A stretch of DNA of 64,000 nt from Deltaproteobacteria bacterium (GCA_020059605.1 JAGVBT010000012.1:1-64000); one strand, 5' to 3'; counted from the first letter of the stretch, positions 33,677 through 42,640 are shown. Numbers and translations: made by a program. Notes: generated from the sequence alone by a model not told the origin.

Positions 33677-34108
33677 TTATTTCATCTGCTCTTTCCAGAT
33701 TTCCAAGGCCTCTTGATAGGTGACCACTTTTCCACCGAAGCCCTTCTGGAATTTTTCGGCATTGGTCCTTGTCACAAAGGAGATGAACCCCGGAGCCATG
33801 TCCGTGATGGCCGTGCTCTTATAGACATAGAACCCCTTTTGCGCATCGAAAGAGCGGTTGCTCAGGAGATCCGAGGCGGTCGCAGATTTGAATTTATTTT
33901 TCAGGCGCAAGTGGAGGGTGAGGCCGCATTGAACGCCGCAGGTGACAAATTCCTCGCCCTCGGTTGTCGCCACGACGTATCTCGTATGGGGATATTTTGA
34001 CACATCCATTCCGCAAACAATGCACCGCTTGATCTCTCCGCTTGATGGGGATACGAATGCGAGGACACATATCAGATAAAAGATCGATCTATAAATTTTT
34101 TTTCTCAT
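33677..34108 (-). CDS. nosL: NosL-family periplasmic copper-binding protein
   Basis: A 143-residue secreted protein. The signal peptide ends at SPSSG (about residue 22). CIVCGMDVSKYPHTRY is the classic NosL C-x-x-C-G-M motif with the following YPHT. FVTCGVQCGLTLHL supplies further cysteines. NosL proteins bind Cu(I) and deliver it to nitrous oxide reductase or related sites. No nosZ is visible in the window, so the client here is unknown. ATG 34108 follows a GGAGG; the frame further upstream runs through a repeat. Confidence 0.82.
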   Translation of the reverse strand: MRKKIYRSIFYLICVLAFVSPSSGEIKRCIVCGMDVSKYPHTRYVVATTEGEEFVTCGVQCGLTLHLRLKNKFKSATASDLLSNRSFDAQKGFYVYKSTAITDMAPGFISFVTRTNAEKFQKGFGGKVVTYQEALEIWKEQMK

Positions 34109-34136
34109 TTTAGCCCTCCCCTGATTAATACGAACG

Positions 34137-34204
34137 TAATAAATATTTTGTAGTGCAGGGGCTTGTCCCCCTTTATTGGCGCCCATAAAGGGCTACACTA
34201 CGTA
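34137..34204. repeat. Interrupted palindrome (gtagtgcagggg / gctacactac)
   Basis: tgtagtgcaggggcttgtcc pairs loosely with aaagggctacactacg about 30 bases on. It lies between two NosL-type genes and resembles a dispersed intergenic repeat. No gene is seen. Confidence 0.4.
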
Positions 34205-34224
34205 AAAAATTTAATACGTTTGTG

Positions 34225-34971
34225 TCATTTCATCGGCCTCAGGCTCCAGATATAGAGGGTGATAGAATGAAGGTCCTTTTCATCGATTTTTCCTTCATAC
34301 CCGTGCATGTTCGGGACTCCCTTTGTAATCGCCTCTTTGATTTTGACCCGGTTGTCCATCCGTTTGATAAATCCCGGGGAATCCCATCCTGACGCGGACC
34401 TGCCTTTTCCTTCTTCTCCATGGCATTGATAACACCCATGTTTTCCTGCCAAATCCTTACCCATTTTAACCCTTTCAGCCACCCTGGCCATGATCATCTT
34501 TCTATCCGATCCCATATCAGAGAGGGTTCGGTTTAAGGCATCGTCGAAGTTGCCGATCGTTCCCCCATGTTTCTTTTGATATCTCTGCACATCTTCTCTT
34601 GACAAAAAGGCAATCTTGCCGATGGCCGTCATCACCCCTGGAATGTCGCTTCCAATGAGCCAGTGGGCCTTTCTGGCATCGATCCATCCTTTCGTTTCGT
34701 AATCCACGACCTCCCATCGATCGATCTCTGCGGGTCTCTTCTCATAGAATTGAGCGGCGCAAAAGATGCTGCATGTCTGGTCTTTCTTGCCATCAGAATA
34801 AGTGAGACGGTTACTCGTCTGATGATACATTTTGAGATTCATCCCGCACAGGGGACACCATTGGGGTTCCTCCTTGGCTTCGATATTGAAGGAGACGACA
34901 TGAAAGATGAGGATTCCAATGATCATGAAACCTGAAACGTTTGGCCAGCAGAGTTTCCTTTTTTTTCTCAT
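34225..34971 (-). CDS. NosL domain fused to a c-type cytochrome
   Basis: A 248-residue exported protein with two parts. Residues 36-140 are NosL-like, with CPLCGMNL (C39, C42, M44) and a second cysteine pair (CSIFC). Residues 170-248 are a small cytochrome c with the haem site CYQCH (180-184) and the axial methionine region NMHGYEGKIDEKDL. The combination suggests coupling of copper loading to electron transfer in the periplasm (inference). A membrane or signal segment covers residues 12-30. It lies between a TlpA-like gene and nosL. Confidence 0.8.
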   Translation of the reverse strand: MRKKRKLCWPNVSGFMIIGILIFHVVSFNIEAKEEPQWCPLCGMNLKMYHQTSNRLTYSDGKKDQTCSIFCAAQFYEKRPAEIDRWEVVDYETKGWIDARKAHWLIGSDIPGVMTAIGKIAFLSREDVQRYQKKHGGTIGNFDDALNRTLSDMGSDRKMIMARVAERVKMGKDLAGKHGCYQCHGEEGKGRSASGWDSPGFIKRMDNRVKIKEAITKGVPNMHGYEGKIDEKDLHSITLYIWSLRPMK

Positions 34972-34988
34972 TTTTGTTCCCCCCTTCG

Positions 34989-35516
34989 TTAAAATTTAAA
35001 ATAATCCTTGAGCAAATCCCGCAACACGGTTTCTTCCCTGAAGACTTCCCCGATCAAGATTTCACGAATGAGGCCTTGCCGGTCGATGAGAAAATTGGTG
35101 GGAATGGCGTACACCCCGTATCTTCGAGCGAGTTTGCCGTCCGGATCTAATGGGACGGGAAAGGTGACGTCGAGCTGCGCGATAAAGGCCAGAGCCACCT
35201 GGGCACTCTGTTTGACATTGACGGCCAAAACTAAAAAACCTTCTTTCTTCAATTTCCGATAATACTTATCAATGATAGGCATCTCATAACGACAGTAGGG
35301 ACACCAATCCGCCCAAAACCTGAGCAGCAAAACTTTCCCTTTGGTGTCTTCCAATGTCCATGTGCGCCCTTCCAGGTCCCGGCAGTTGAAATCGAGAGCC
35401 ACCGTTCCCAATGCTGGGAGAGAAGTCCCAACCGTTTTTTCCTTACAGGCGAAGACCGATAAGAGGATAAAGAGGAAAACGCTTAAGAACTTTAAAAACT
35501 TGGGTTTTTCTTGCAT
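34989..35516 (-). CDS. TlpA-like thiol-disulfide oxidoreductase lipoprotein
   Basis: A 175-residue thioredoxin-fold protein, AhpC/TlpA type. The lipobox LLSVFAC places it on the outer face of the membrane (C24). The active site is WCPYC (residues 71-75) and the cis-proline region reads YAIPTNFLIDR. Proteins of this type keep haem or copper-ligand cysteines reduced. Next to NosL and cytochrome c genes, that role fits here. Confidence 0.88.
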   Translation of the reverse strand: MQEKPKFLKFLSVFLFILLSVFACKEKTVGTSLPALGTVALDFNCRDLEGRTWTLEDTKGKVLLLRFWADWCPYCRYEMPIIDKYYRKLKKEGFLVLAVNVKQSAQVALAFIAQLDVTFPVPLDPDGKLARRYGVYAIPTNFLIDRQGLIREILIGEVFREETVLRDLLKDYFKF

Positions 35517-35549
35517 TTCTTTCTATGGCGCCTGCCTTTATCCCTTCCT

Positions 35550-35635
35550 TAACCCCCCTTCATCCCCCCTTATTTAAGGGGGGGAATAGGGGAGGTTGCA
35601 TCCCCCTTAGTGAAGGGGGGAATATAGGGGGGTTA
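35550..35635. repeat. TAACCCCCC-type palindromic repeat, copy 1
   Basis: aaccccccttc at the left and ggggggtta at the right are terminal inverted repeats. Between them are two hairpins (ccccccttatttaaggggggg and cccccttagtgaaggggg). The right end supplies the TAA stop of the gene at 35633-36430. A related copy lies at 46411-46487. Confidence 0.65.
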
Positions 35636-36430
35636 CCATTTTGGTTTAATGCTCTTCGGGTCGGGAGGAACCCAGTCCTCGGGAATGCAGCATCCTAAGG
35701 GCTTAAGAAGTTCTTCATATAAGACTTTCTTTCCGGTTTGCGTATCGATAAACACAGCCCAACCGCCAACGACGGAGGCTGGATGAAGAGCTTCTTCGGG
35801 GAAAAAATTAAAGGCATAAACTCGATAGTAGTCAATCGAGTTTTTCTTTTTAACCGGATAGATGAGGACACTTTCGGCCAGCAGTATGCATTTCAGTTTT
35901 TTAAAGTCTTTAATTTGTCTCTGGCCAATTTTCAGCGCTTCCTCATGGCTTACCTTAGAGGTCACTGGCGCTTGAACATGGGGGTAGAGTAAAGCCCCCA
36001 TAGATTTTATTCGTCCACGGGAATCTATGGCATATCCAAGAGAGGACTCATAAATGATCACACCCTGAAAGGTCTGCCAGTAACTCACATACCAGGTATC
36101 TGATATTTTTTCGGCTCCTTTCAATCTCAATTGGTCAGGCTCAATTTGAAGTAGAGATTTATACTTGTTGACCATCAGAGGCCCTGTATGAGTAATCTTA
36201 TCTCTGGACAATTTCGAAAAATTTTTAATTTCTAAGAGATTTGACTCTATTCCCCGGATGATCACGGGAGCTTGAGTAAAAGAATCCCTTAGGACAGATA
36301 ACTTTTGGCCTTTGTAGTTGACTGTTTCGTAATCCGGTCTTCCACTCCCCAAAACTGGATCTGAAAGGAGGGGCAGAAAGAGGAGAGTTGATAGGATGGC
36401 TGTAACAATCTGAGGTTTTTTGGAAATCAT
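35633..36430 (-). CDS. Secreted protein with FTP/PepSY-like domain
   Basis: A 265-residue exported protein. The signal peptide ends near PVLGSG. Residues 60-140 (YVSYWQTFQGVIIYESSLGY then AIDSRGRIKSMGA) resemble the FTP propeptide domain of thermolysin-like proteases; the rest is PepSY-like (SHEEALKIGQRQIKDF). No protease domain is attached. ATG 36430 is preferred to an upstream TTG. The stop codon is contributed by a repeat end. It lies between the NosL cluster and the Liv operon, and its role is unknown. Confidence 0.6.
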   Translation of the reverse strand: MISKKPQIVTAILSTLLFLPLLSDPVLGSGRPDYETVNYKGQKLSVLRDSFTQAPVIIRGIESNLLEIKNFSKLSRDKITHTGPLMVNKYKSLLQIEPDQLRLKGAEKISDTWYVSYWQTFQGVIIYESSLGYAIDSRGRIKSMGALLYPHVQAPVTSKVSHEEALKIGQRQIKDFKKLKCILLAESVLIYPVKKKNSIDYYRVYAFNFFPEEALHPASVVGGWAVFIDTQTGKKVLYEELLKPLGCCIPEDWVPPDPKSIKPKW

Positions 36431-36444
36431 TAAAACCAACAAAT

Positions 36445-37146
36445 TTAAACCTTAACACTTAAATAACGCTCCTGAATGTCCATTGCGCCTTCCAGCTCCG
36501 AAGGCGTTCCCTCGTAGACAATGGCCCCCTTTTCCATGATATAAACGCCCTCGCAAATATTCTTGATGGTCTTCAGATTTTGTTCGACCAGCAGGATGGT
36601 CGTCCCTTTTTGATTGATGATTTTCACGGTATCCGCGATCAATTTAACCAACAACGGCATTAAGCCTTCCATGGGTTCATCCATCAGGATCAATTTGGGG
36701 TTGATGATTAAGGCTCTTCCCACCGCAAGCATCTGCTGTTCCCCGCCCGAAAGGGTTCCGGCCTTCTGGTTTAATCGTTCTTTCAACCTTGGAAAGTATT
36801 GAAAGATTTCCTCAAGAAGGCGCTTGTCCAAGGGCCCCTCCACGATCGGGATTCTCAAGTTTTCCATGACGGTCAACTTGGGAAAGAGATGCCGCCCCTG
36901 GGGCATATAGGAGATCCCCATGCGGGGGATTTGGTAAGGAGGCAAGTCAGAAAGGTTCGTCTCATAAAAATGGACCGATCCCTTTTTGCGAGGAACCATC
37001 CCCATGATCGATTTTAAGGTGGTGGTTTTCCCGACGCCATTTCTCCCGATCAGGCCAATCAGTTTTCCCTCGCCAACTTCCAGAGACGTATCGTAGAGAA
37101 CCTGGCACTCGCCGTAACTGCAATTTAAATTTTTCATTTTAAGCAT
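36445..37146 (-). CDS. livF: Branched-chain-type ABC transporter ATPase LivF
   Basis: A 233-residue ATPase with GRNGVGKTTT (Walker A), TLSGGEQQMLAVGRAL (signature) and LILMDEPMEGL (Walker B). MEGL following Walker B is typical of LivF. It overlaps livG by eight bases. With livG, livM, livH and livK it forms a complete HAAT-family importer. Because the set sits beside methyltransferase and oxidase genes, its ligand may be an aromatic or other acid rather than leucine (inference). Confidence 0.94.
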   Translation of the reverse strand: MLKMKNLNCSYGECQVLYDTSLEVGEGKLIGLIGRNGVGKTTTLKSIMGMVPRKKGSVHFYETNLSDLPPYQIPRMGISYMPQGRHLFPKLTVMENLRIPIVEGPLDKRLLEEIFQYFPRLKERLNQKAGTLSGGEQQMLAVGRALIINPKLILMDEPMEGLMPLLVKLIADTVKIINQKGTTILLVEQNLKTIKNICEGVYIMEKGAIVYEGTPSELEGAMDIQERYLSVKV

Positions 37147-37897
37147 CTTCGGTCCCCAGATAAACCTTCTTCACTTCTTCATTCTCCTTGATCTTGGCGG
37201 GAGGTCCCTCCGCAATAATGGACCCGTAGTGAAGCACGGAAATGGTGTCGGCAAGTTCCATCACCACTCCCATGTCATGCTCCACCAGGATAATCGTCTG
37301 CCCTGAAAGCATGGTTCTCATCTTCTTGACCAGAGCCATGGACTCCTGGCTGTTGAGCCCCGCGGTGGGTTCGTCCAATAGAAGGAGCTTGGGCTCCGTG
37401 CTTAATGCGATCCCCATCTCGAGGATGCGTTGATCCCCGTAGGACAGTTCGGAGCAAATCAAAGAGGCTTTCTCCTTCAGCCCTGTCAGCTCCAGCATGG
37501 CTTCGGTTTTTTCCTGCACATCTCGCCATCTTCTTGCGGGGAGAAAGGGATTGAAGAATTTCTTTCGCGACTGCGCCGCTGTCCAGACATTCTCATGGAC
37601 GGTCAAGCCCGGAAAGAGGCTGGTAATCTGGAGCGTCCTGGCAATTCCGATGTGAGAGATGCGATGGGGACTCAGATTGGTGATCTCCTGGCCGTTAAAA
37701 AGGATGTTTCCGCCGGATACATGAAGGATGCCGTTAATCAGGTTCAGGAGGGTGGTTTTCCCTGCTCCATTGGGTCCGATCAATGCGTGGAGTTCCCCTT
37801 TTTTCACCGAAAGGTTGACATGATTGACGGCTAATAATCCACCGAAGGATTTATTCACATTTTTAATTTCAAGGATGCCGCTGTTGGTTTCAGGCAC
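37139..37897 (-). CDS. livG: Branched-chain-type ABC transporter ATPase LivG
   Basis: A 252-residue ATPase. Motifs are GPNGAGKTTLLNLING (Walker A), LSYGDQRILEMGIAL (signature) and LLLLDEPTAGLN (Walker B). The C-terminal GPPAKIKENEEVKKVYLG is characteristic of LivG. It overlaps livM by eight bases and livF by eight bases. The two ATPases drive the LivHM channel. Confidence 0.94.
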   Translation of the reverse strand: MPETNSGILEIKNVNKSFGGLLAVNHVNLSVKKGELHALIGPNGAGKTTLLNLINGILHVSGGNILFNGQEITNLSPHRISHIGIARTLQITSLFPGLTVHENVWTAAQSRKKFFNPFLPARRWRDVQEKTEAMLELTGLKEKASLICSELSYGDQRILEMGIALSTEPKLLLLDEPTAGLNSQESMALVKKMRTMLSGQTIILVEHDMGVVMELADTISVLHYGSIIAEGPPAKIKENEEVKKVYLGTEDA

Positions 37898-38858
37898 TTG
37901 CTTTCCCTTTCTTCCGTCTGGATTGAATCAGCCCCACAATTCCCTTGGGAGCCAGCAAGACCATGACGACCAGGACAATTCCCACCACCAGATCCGTGGC
38001 CTGAAGAAAATTGACCAGATAATGTTCCAGGGACAGGATGATCCCCGTTCCCACGACAGGGCCGATCAATGTTCCCATGCCTCCCACAATGGTGTAAACG
38101 ACCGCATGCCCTGAAACCGACCAGTGGAGATAACCGGCCCCCGCATATTTGAGCGTGAGGCTGTAAAGACCTCCGGCCAACCCGCTTAACCCCCCGGCAA
38201 TGATAAAGGCGATGAGTTTATACCGCTGGACATGATAACCGATCAGCCGGGCCCGCTCTTCATTTTCTCTGATCGAGACGAATATTTTACCCAACGGGGA
38301 CTGGACGATTCTCCTTAAGATGAGATAACAAAGGGCGACAACAGCCAGGACGAAGTAATAGTTTCCCTTGATATCCATCAGATTGATTTGAAAGAACCCC
38401 AGCCGGAATGGGCGAGGCGAAAAGGTGAGGCCATCCTTCCCGCCCGTTAAGGAGGTCCACGTGTCTCCTATGATATTTGCAATGATGGCAAAAATGATCG
38501 TAATGATCACAAAATGGATACCGGTCAGCTTGACCGAGAAGTATCCTACAAACCATGCAAAGACCATCGGGATCAGGATGCATAAAAGAAGCCCGGGTTC
38601 CGTCCCCAGGCCATATTTCCGCGTCAAGATGGTGATGGTATATCCGCCTATGCCGAAAAAAAGCGCCTGTCCAAAGCTCAAGAGGCCCGTGTAGCCAAAA
38701 ATCAAGTCAAAGGATATGGCGAACAATATCCAGACGAAGAGCTCTGTCAGAAAGGTTTGATAGTAAAGTTCGGTAAAAAAGGGCAAGATGACCAAGCCAA
38801 GGATGACGAGCCCGAAGATCAAGGTAAATCCAAACGGTTTCTCTTTCCAAGAAGACAC
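37890..38858 (-). CDS. livM: Branched-chain-type ABC transporter permease LivM
   Basis: A 322-residue membrane protein with about nine helices. Family stretches are DLIFGYTGLLSFGQALFFGIGGY and RLIGYHVQRYKLIAFIIAGGLSGLAGGLY, the EAA-like coupling region (written here only as landmarks, near residues 50 and 210). It is encoded between livH (10-base gap) and livG (overlap). Confidence 0.93.
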   Translation of the reverse strand: MSSWKEKPFGFTLIFGLVILGLVILPFFTELYYQTFLTELFVWILFAISFDLIFGYTGLLSFGQALFFGIGGYTITILTRKYGLGTEPGLLLCILIPMVFAWFVGYFSVKLTGIHFVIITIIFAIIANIIGDTWTSLTGGKDGLTFSPRPFRLGFFQINLMDIKGNYYFVLAVVALCYLILRRIVQSPLGKIFVSIRENEERARLIGYHVQRYKLIAFIIAGGLSGLAGGLYSLTLKYAGAGYLHWSVSGHAVVYTIVGGMGTLIGPVVGTGIILSLEHYLVNFLQATDLVVGIVLVVMVLLAPKGIVGLIQSRRKKGKASA

Positions 38859-38868
38859 GATTTTACTC

Positions 38869-39720
38869 CTATTCCCCGAAGAGTCCTTGCGGTCGAACCA
38901 GCAACACGATGATCAGGATGGCCAGGGAAAACACCATGGCCATCGAGGGGGATACAAAGATGGATCCCACTCCCTGGATGAGGGAGATCAGAACAGCGGC
39001 GACCACCGAACCTGCCAGATTTCCCATTCCGCCAACGATGACAATGATGAAGGCCATAATGAGAACCTCGCGGCCCATCATAAATTCAACTGAAACGATG
39101 GGGGCGGCCAGCACTCCGGAAAAGGCGGCCAAAGCCGACCCTACGGCAAAGGTCCACATGTAGACCTTGGTGACCGGAATTCCCAAACCCACTGCCATCT
39201 CGCGGTCCTGGACCACGGCTCTCATCCAGAGCCCATACTTTGTCTTTTTTAAGAAGATCCAGAGGCCGCTCATCAGGATAATCGAGATGAAAGCGATCAT
39301 GATCCGCATCGCCGGGTATTGCAACTCGAAGATCGGGAACCGCTGGGTAATCGGCGAATCGATCCGTCTGGGAGCGCCTCCGAAGATCATGAGCACCAGC
39401 TCCTGAATAACCAGCATAATGCCGAAGGTGCAGATGATGGTGATGATCGGTTTATCCTCGATTGTCCGGATTAAGCCCCTCTCAATCATAATGCCAACGA
39501 TGCCGACGAAAAGGGGAGCGATGATCAAGGCGATCCAAAAACTACCTGTGAGTTCGATAAGGTACCATGCCGCCACTGCCCCTAACATGTAGAGGGCCCC
39601 GTGGGCCATATTGATCACGTGAAGAAGGCCGAAGATCAGGTTCAGACCAAGAGCGATCAGGGCCATGATCAATCCCCAGACAATCCCATTCATCAAGGCT
39701 ATAGAGATATTGGAAATCAC
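38869..39720 (-). CDS. livH: Branched-chain-type ABC transporter permease LivH
   Basis: A 283-residue membrane protein with about eight helices. NGIVWGLIMALIALGLNLIF and the GLLHVINMAHGALYMLGA region at the N-terminus are typical of LivH. RAVVQDREMAVGLGIPV is the coupling loop. It follows livK after 91 bases that contain a strong hairpin. Confidence 0.93.
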   Translation of the reverse strand: MISNISIALMNGIVWGLIMALIALGLNLIFGLLHVINMAHGALYMLGAVAAWYLIELTGSFWIALIIAPLFVGIVGIMIERGLIRTIEDKPIITIICTFGIMLVIQELVLMIFGGAPRRIDSPITQRFPIFELQYPAMRIMIAFISIILMSGLWIFLKKTKYGLWMRAVVQDREMAVGLGIPVTKVYMWTFAVGSALAAFSGVLAAPIVSVEFMMGREVLIMAFIIVIVGGMGNLAGSVVAAVLISLIQGVGSIFVSPSMAMVFSLAILIIVLLVRPQGLFGE

Positions 39721-39746
39721 TGGTTCTGTCCTTTTATGAATTTAAG

Positions 39747-39787
39747 CCCCTCCCTCATTCTTCCATTGGAGAGAAAAGAGGGAGGGG
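39747..39787 (-). promoter_or_regulatory. Intercistronic hairpin between livK and livH
   Basis: CCCCTCCCTC (39747-39756) pairs perfectly with GAGGGAGGGG (39778-39787). It lies just after the binding-protein stop, in the same place relative to the operon as the hairpins at 1952 and 6308. No T-run follows, so a 3'-end stabiliser or partial attenuator is favoured. Confidence 0.65.
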
Positions 39788-39811
39788 TTTCTACACAAGA
39801 ACAGCCTTCTC

Positions 39812-41128
39812 TTAAATCTTCTTTGTTAAATCTGTTTCCGGTGGGTACATCACCTTCTCTTTGGGAACACGCTCAATGACCTTGAGCTTGAGATCGGGTT
39901 CCACCTTCGAGATATAAAAATCACTAAAACCCTGATGATCCTGCTCCCTCATCACCAGGTCACCGATCGGACACCATGGGCCGGCTTTCAGCTTCTGGCT
40001 GCGGATGGCCCGGATCATATCCGCATTATTATTCCTGTTTTTCCAGCCGGTCTGTTCGATGGCCAGTTTGATCTGGTAAGGATAGATCCACATGGAATAC
40101 ATATGAGATCCCGCAATGGTCACCTTCGGATTTCCAATCTCCTTTCCATTCTCATCCACCCCGCAGGCTTTGCGATAGGCCATTTCGTAAGGATGAAGTT
40201 CTTTGGGGACCTGATCCAGGTGCCGGGGATGGTATTCGATATAATAGGCTCCGATCGATTCCTTTCCCACAACCTCCTGGCCGATGCCTTCCGTGCAGCA
40301 AATGACGGTATATCTCTGAAGTCGTTTGTGAAGGCCTATTTCGACGGTCTGCCTCAGGACGCCAAGTGCGGCGGTCCCTAAGAAGGCGGTAAACAGGACT
40401 TCTGTGTCAGGATCCACTTTCTGTAAGTAGGGAATGAAATCAGCCGTGGCCGGCGGAGCGAAGATGTCCTGTGTTTTGCCGCCTGCCGCCTTGATGAGCG
40501 TTCCAAACTCCCGGGCCAGGGAATGCCCCCATGCATAATCGGCATTCAGAAACGTCCATTTTTTCCCCAGATTGTCAAAGGCCCATTTCCAGCCGGCGAG
40601 AGCTTGAGACCTTGCATGAGAATGGTTCCGGATATAGTAGGGGATGGCATCCTTTCCGGTGAACTCATAGGTCATGGCGCCGCCGCTAAATAATGGGACT
40701 TTATACTCCTCGGCAAGAGGAAAACAGGCCTTCTGGACTCCGGAGTGAATCGACCCCATGACCATGTCGACTTTATCCTCCAGGACCATTTTCCGGAACA
40801 TGCTGGCAGCCCATTTCGGGTCACACTTGGTATCATAGTCGAAAAGTTCAATTTTACGTCCCGCGATTCCTCCCTCGGCATTCATCTTGGCAACAGCCGT
40901 CTTCGCGACCTTTCCCATCCAGTATCCGTATTCGGTTGCAAACACGCTATACTCATTGAACATTCCGATTCGAATGGGCGGTTCTGCTCCATAGGTAAAG
41001 GGAACGGTCAGCCATGAGCCAATCCCCAATCCCGCTGCTCCCATGGCGGTGGTTTTAATAAAATCACGGCGTGAGATCTCCTTTTTCAATATTCCTTTCT
41101 CTGTTGATTTCGTTCTTTTTAGTTCCAT
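39812..41128 (-). CDS. livK: Liv-type ABC transporter substrate-binding protein
   Basis: A 438-residue periplasmic binding protein of the Leu/Ile/Val (HAAT) family. The N-terminus has a Tat-type signal, SRRDFIKTTAMGAAGLG, so it may be exported folded. The ligand-binding fold begins at PPIRIGMFNEYSVFATEYGY. It is longer than LivK of E. coli, like binding proteins for aromatic acids or amides. It heads the livKHMGF block and is preceded, on the same strand, by the FAD oxidase and CCG-protein genes. Confidence 0.88.
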   Translation of the reverse strand: MELKRTKSTEKGILKKEISRRDFIKTTAMGAAGLGIGSWLTVPFTYGAEPPIRIGMFNEYSVFATEYGYWMGKVAKTAVAKMNAEGGIAGRKIELFDYDTKCDPKWAASMFRKMVLEDKVDMVMGSIHSGVQKACFPLAEEYKVPLFSGGAMTYEFTGKDAIPYYIRNHSHARSQALAGWKWAFDNLGKKWTFLNADYAWGHSLAREFGTLIKAAGGKTQDIFAPPATADFIPYLQKVDPDTEVLFTAFLGTAALGVLRQTVEIGLHKRLQRYTVICCTEGIGQEVVGKESIGAYYIEYHPRHLDQVPKELHPYEMAYRKACGVDENGKEIGNPKVTIAGSHMYSMWIYPYQIKLAIEQTGWKNRNNNADMIRAIRSQKLKAGPWCPIGDLVMREQDHQGFSDFYISKVEPDLKLKVIERVPKEKVMYPPETDLTKKI

Positions 41129-41239
41129 AATCCCCTCCCGATTGGTTAAATGTTATAAGGTTATCATCTCCCACCTCCCAAAAACATTTCCACCCCCTTT
41201 CTCCCGTCGATCATCAGTGTGGTGTTAATGAGCTTTGTC

Positions 41240-41309
41240 CTGTCATTCCCGAGAAAGCGGGAATCCAGATTGAAAACACTGGATTCCGGATCGAGTCCGG
41301 AATGACAAC
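41240..41309. repeat. Paired GTCATTCC/GGAATGAC palindromic repeats
   Basis: tcattcccgagaaagcggga and attccggatcgagtccggaa are two adjacent hairpins facing each other, a common dispersed repeat in this type of genome. They lie between livK and the CCG-protein gene, inside what otherwise looks like one transcription unit. Confidence 0.65.
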
Positions 41310-41326
41310 AGTATGATCTCCCTTCT

Positions 41327-42640
41327 TTAAGCGATCGCCTTATCGATCAGCTCCGTGAGGTCAAAGAGTTTCATCTTACTTCCGATTCCCTGAGCCCCCT
41401 GGTTGAGGTTATAATGGCAGAAGGGGCAGATGGAGACCATGTGGTCTGCGCCGGTTTCCATGCCCTCCTGGATTCGGAGGCCTGCATTTCTCTGGGCCCA
41501 ATCGTTATACCCGGTCATGACGCCGCCGCCCCCGCCGCAGCAATAGGAATTGGACCTGATCCTCCTCATTTCCCTCAGATCGATCCCGGGGATGGCCTTC
41601 AGAAGTTCTCTCGGGATATCATAGAGGCAATCTTTTTCATCCAAGTTGACATAGGCGCCTGCCCAGAGCTGGGTCCCTTCTTTGTCGATGATGTACTTTG
41701 TGAGATGGCGACCCGCATGGCACGGATCATGATAGGTCACTTTCCATGGCAACGATTCAGAAAATTTCAACTGTCCCATCTGGAAGAGATCGTGTAAGAA
41801 TTGGGTGATGTGGGTGACCCGAATTCCTTCCATCATCCTTCCATACTCGTCGGCCATGGGGTAATCTTTCATGAAAGCCCTGTAACAGCCGGCGCAGGAT
41901 GTGACAATGGTCTTTACCCCTTTTTCCTCATGTAGCTTTCGGAACATTTCCAGATTCGATTCGGCGATTCTCTGAAAAGCCTCCGCATCCCCCAGTCTCA
42001 TCGCGGTCGATCCGCAACAGACTTCCTGTTCTCCAAGGATGCCAAAATCAAGGCCCAGTTTGTGGAAGATGGATGCTGTCGCCTGGGGAACGGTTCTGAC
42101 CGGAATGTTGTAGCCTCCTGTGCACCCGACATAATATAAAATCGGGGCCGGCTCTTCGAGGATATTCTTGATGGGTTTGCCTTCTTTCTTGAAGGGCCGG
42201 GTCCAGTCCAATCTCACCCGGCGTGGACCCTGATAGGGATTGTCATAGCTGCTCAAGGATTGGGCAATGACTTTTTGCTTGGGCATGGGACCCACGCCGT
42301 CGGTTACGGCCTTGCGTCTCATTGCCTCGATGATCTCCGGAATAAATGGCTTGTGATCGAGTTGGCATTGACTCTGGCATCCGCCGCATATATTGCACCG
42401 ATAAATGGCATCGACCAGCGCATCATTCCATTGCAGCTCTCCGCTCAGGATTCCCCTGGCATAGGCGATTTTGCCTTTGGAGGATAAAAATCCTTCAAAC
42501 CCAAACTCCTCTCCGGCAGGGCAGATCGGAGCGCTGAAAGGAGGAGGGCCATAGTCGTAGGCCTCTTTGCAGGTTCCGCAGGCGGTGCATCTCCAGAGGA
42601 TATCTTCTAATTCTTCCAGACTGGGAATGTTCCATTTCAT
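41327..42640 (-). CDS. Fe-S and CCG-domain protein (GlcF/HdrD-like)
   Basis: A 437-residue protein with two N-terminal cluster motifs (CTACGTCKE... and CNICGGCQSQCQ) and two cysteine-rich CCG domains: CCGSTAMRLGD with SCAGCY, and CCGGGGGV with CPFCHYN. Partners of FAD-linked dehydrogenases such as GlcD use this layout to pass electrons onward. The FAD oxidase encoded just upstream (42768-44252) is the obvious partner. The acceptor is unknown; the similar protein at 57621 is linked to a Rieske/cytochrome b complex. Confidence 0.87.
   Translation of the reverse strand: MKWNIPSLEELEDILWRCTACGTCKEAYDYGPPPFSAPICPAGEEFGFEGFLSSKGKIAYARGILSGELQWNDALVDAIYRCNICGGCQSQCQLDHKPFIPEIIEAMRRKAVTDGVGPMPKQKVIAQSLSSYDNPYQGPRRVRLDWTRPFKKEGKPIKNILEEPAPILYYVGCTGGYNIPVRTVPQATASIFHKLGLDFGILGEQEVCCGSTAMRLGDAEAFQRIAESNLEMFRKLHEEKGVKTIVTSCAGCYRAFMKDYPMADEYGRMMEGIRVTHITQFLHDLFQMGQLKFSESLPWKVTYHDPCHAGRHLTKYIIDKEGTQLWAGAYVNLDEKDCLYDIPRELLKAIPGIDLREMRRIRSNSYCCGGGGGVMTGYNDWAQRNAGLRIQEGMETGADHMVSICPFCHYNLNQGAQGIGSKMKLFDLTELIDKAIA

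Noticed and set aside
29909-36430. Nitrous oxide reductase (nos) operon
   Set aside because: NosL-like proteins and an ABC pair are present, but no NosZ, NosD or NosR is seen in any frame.
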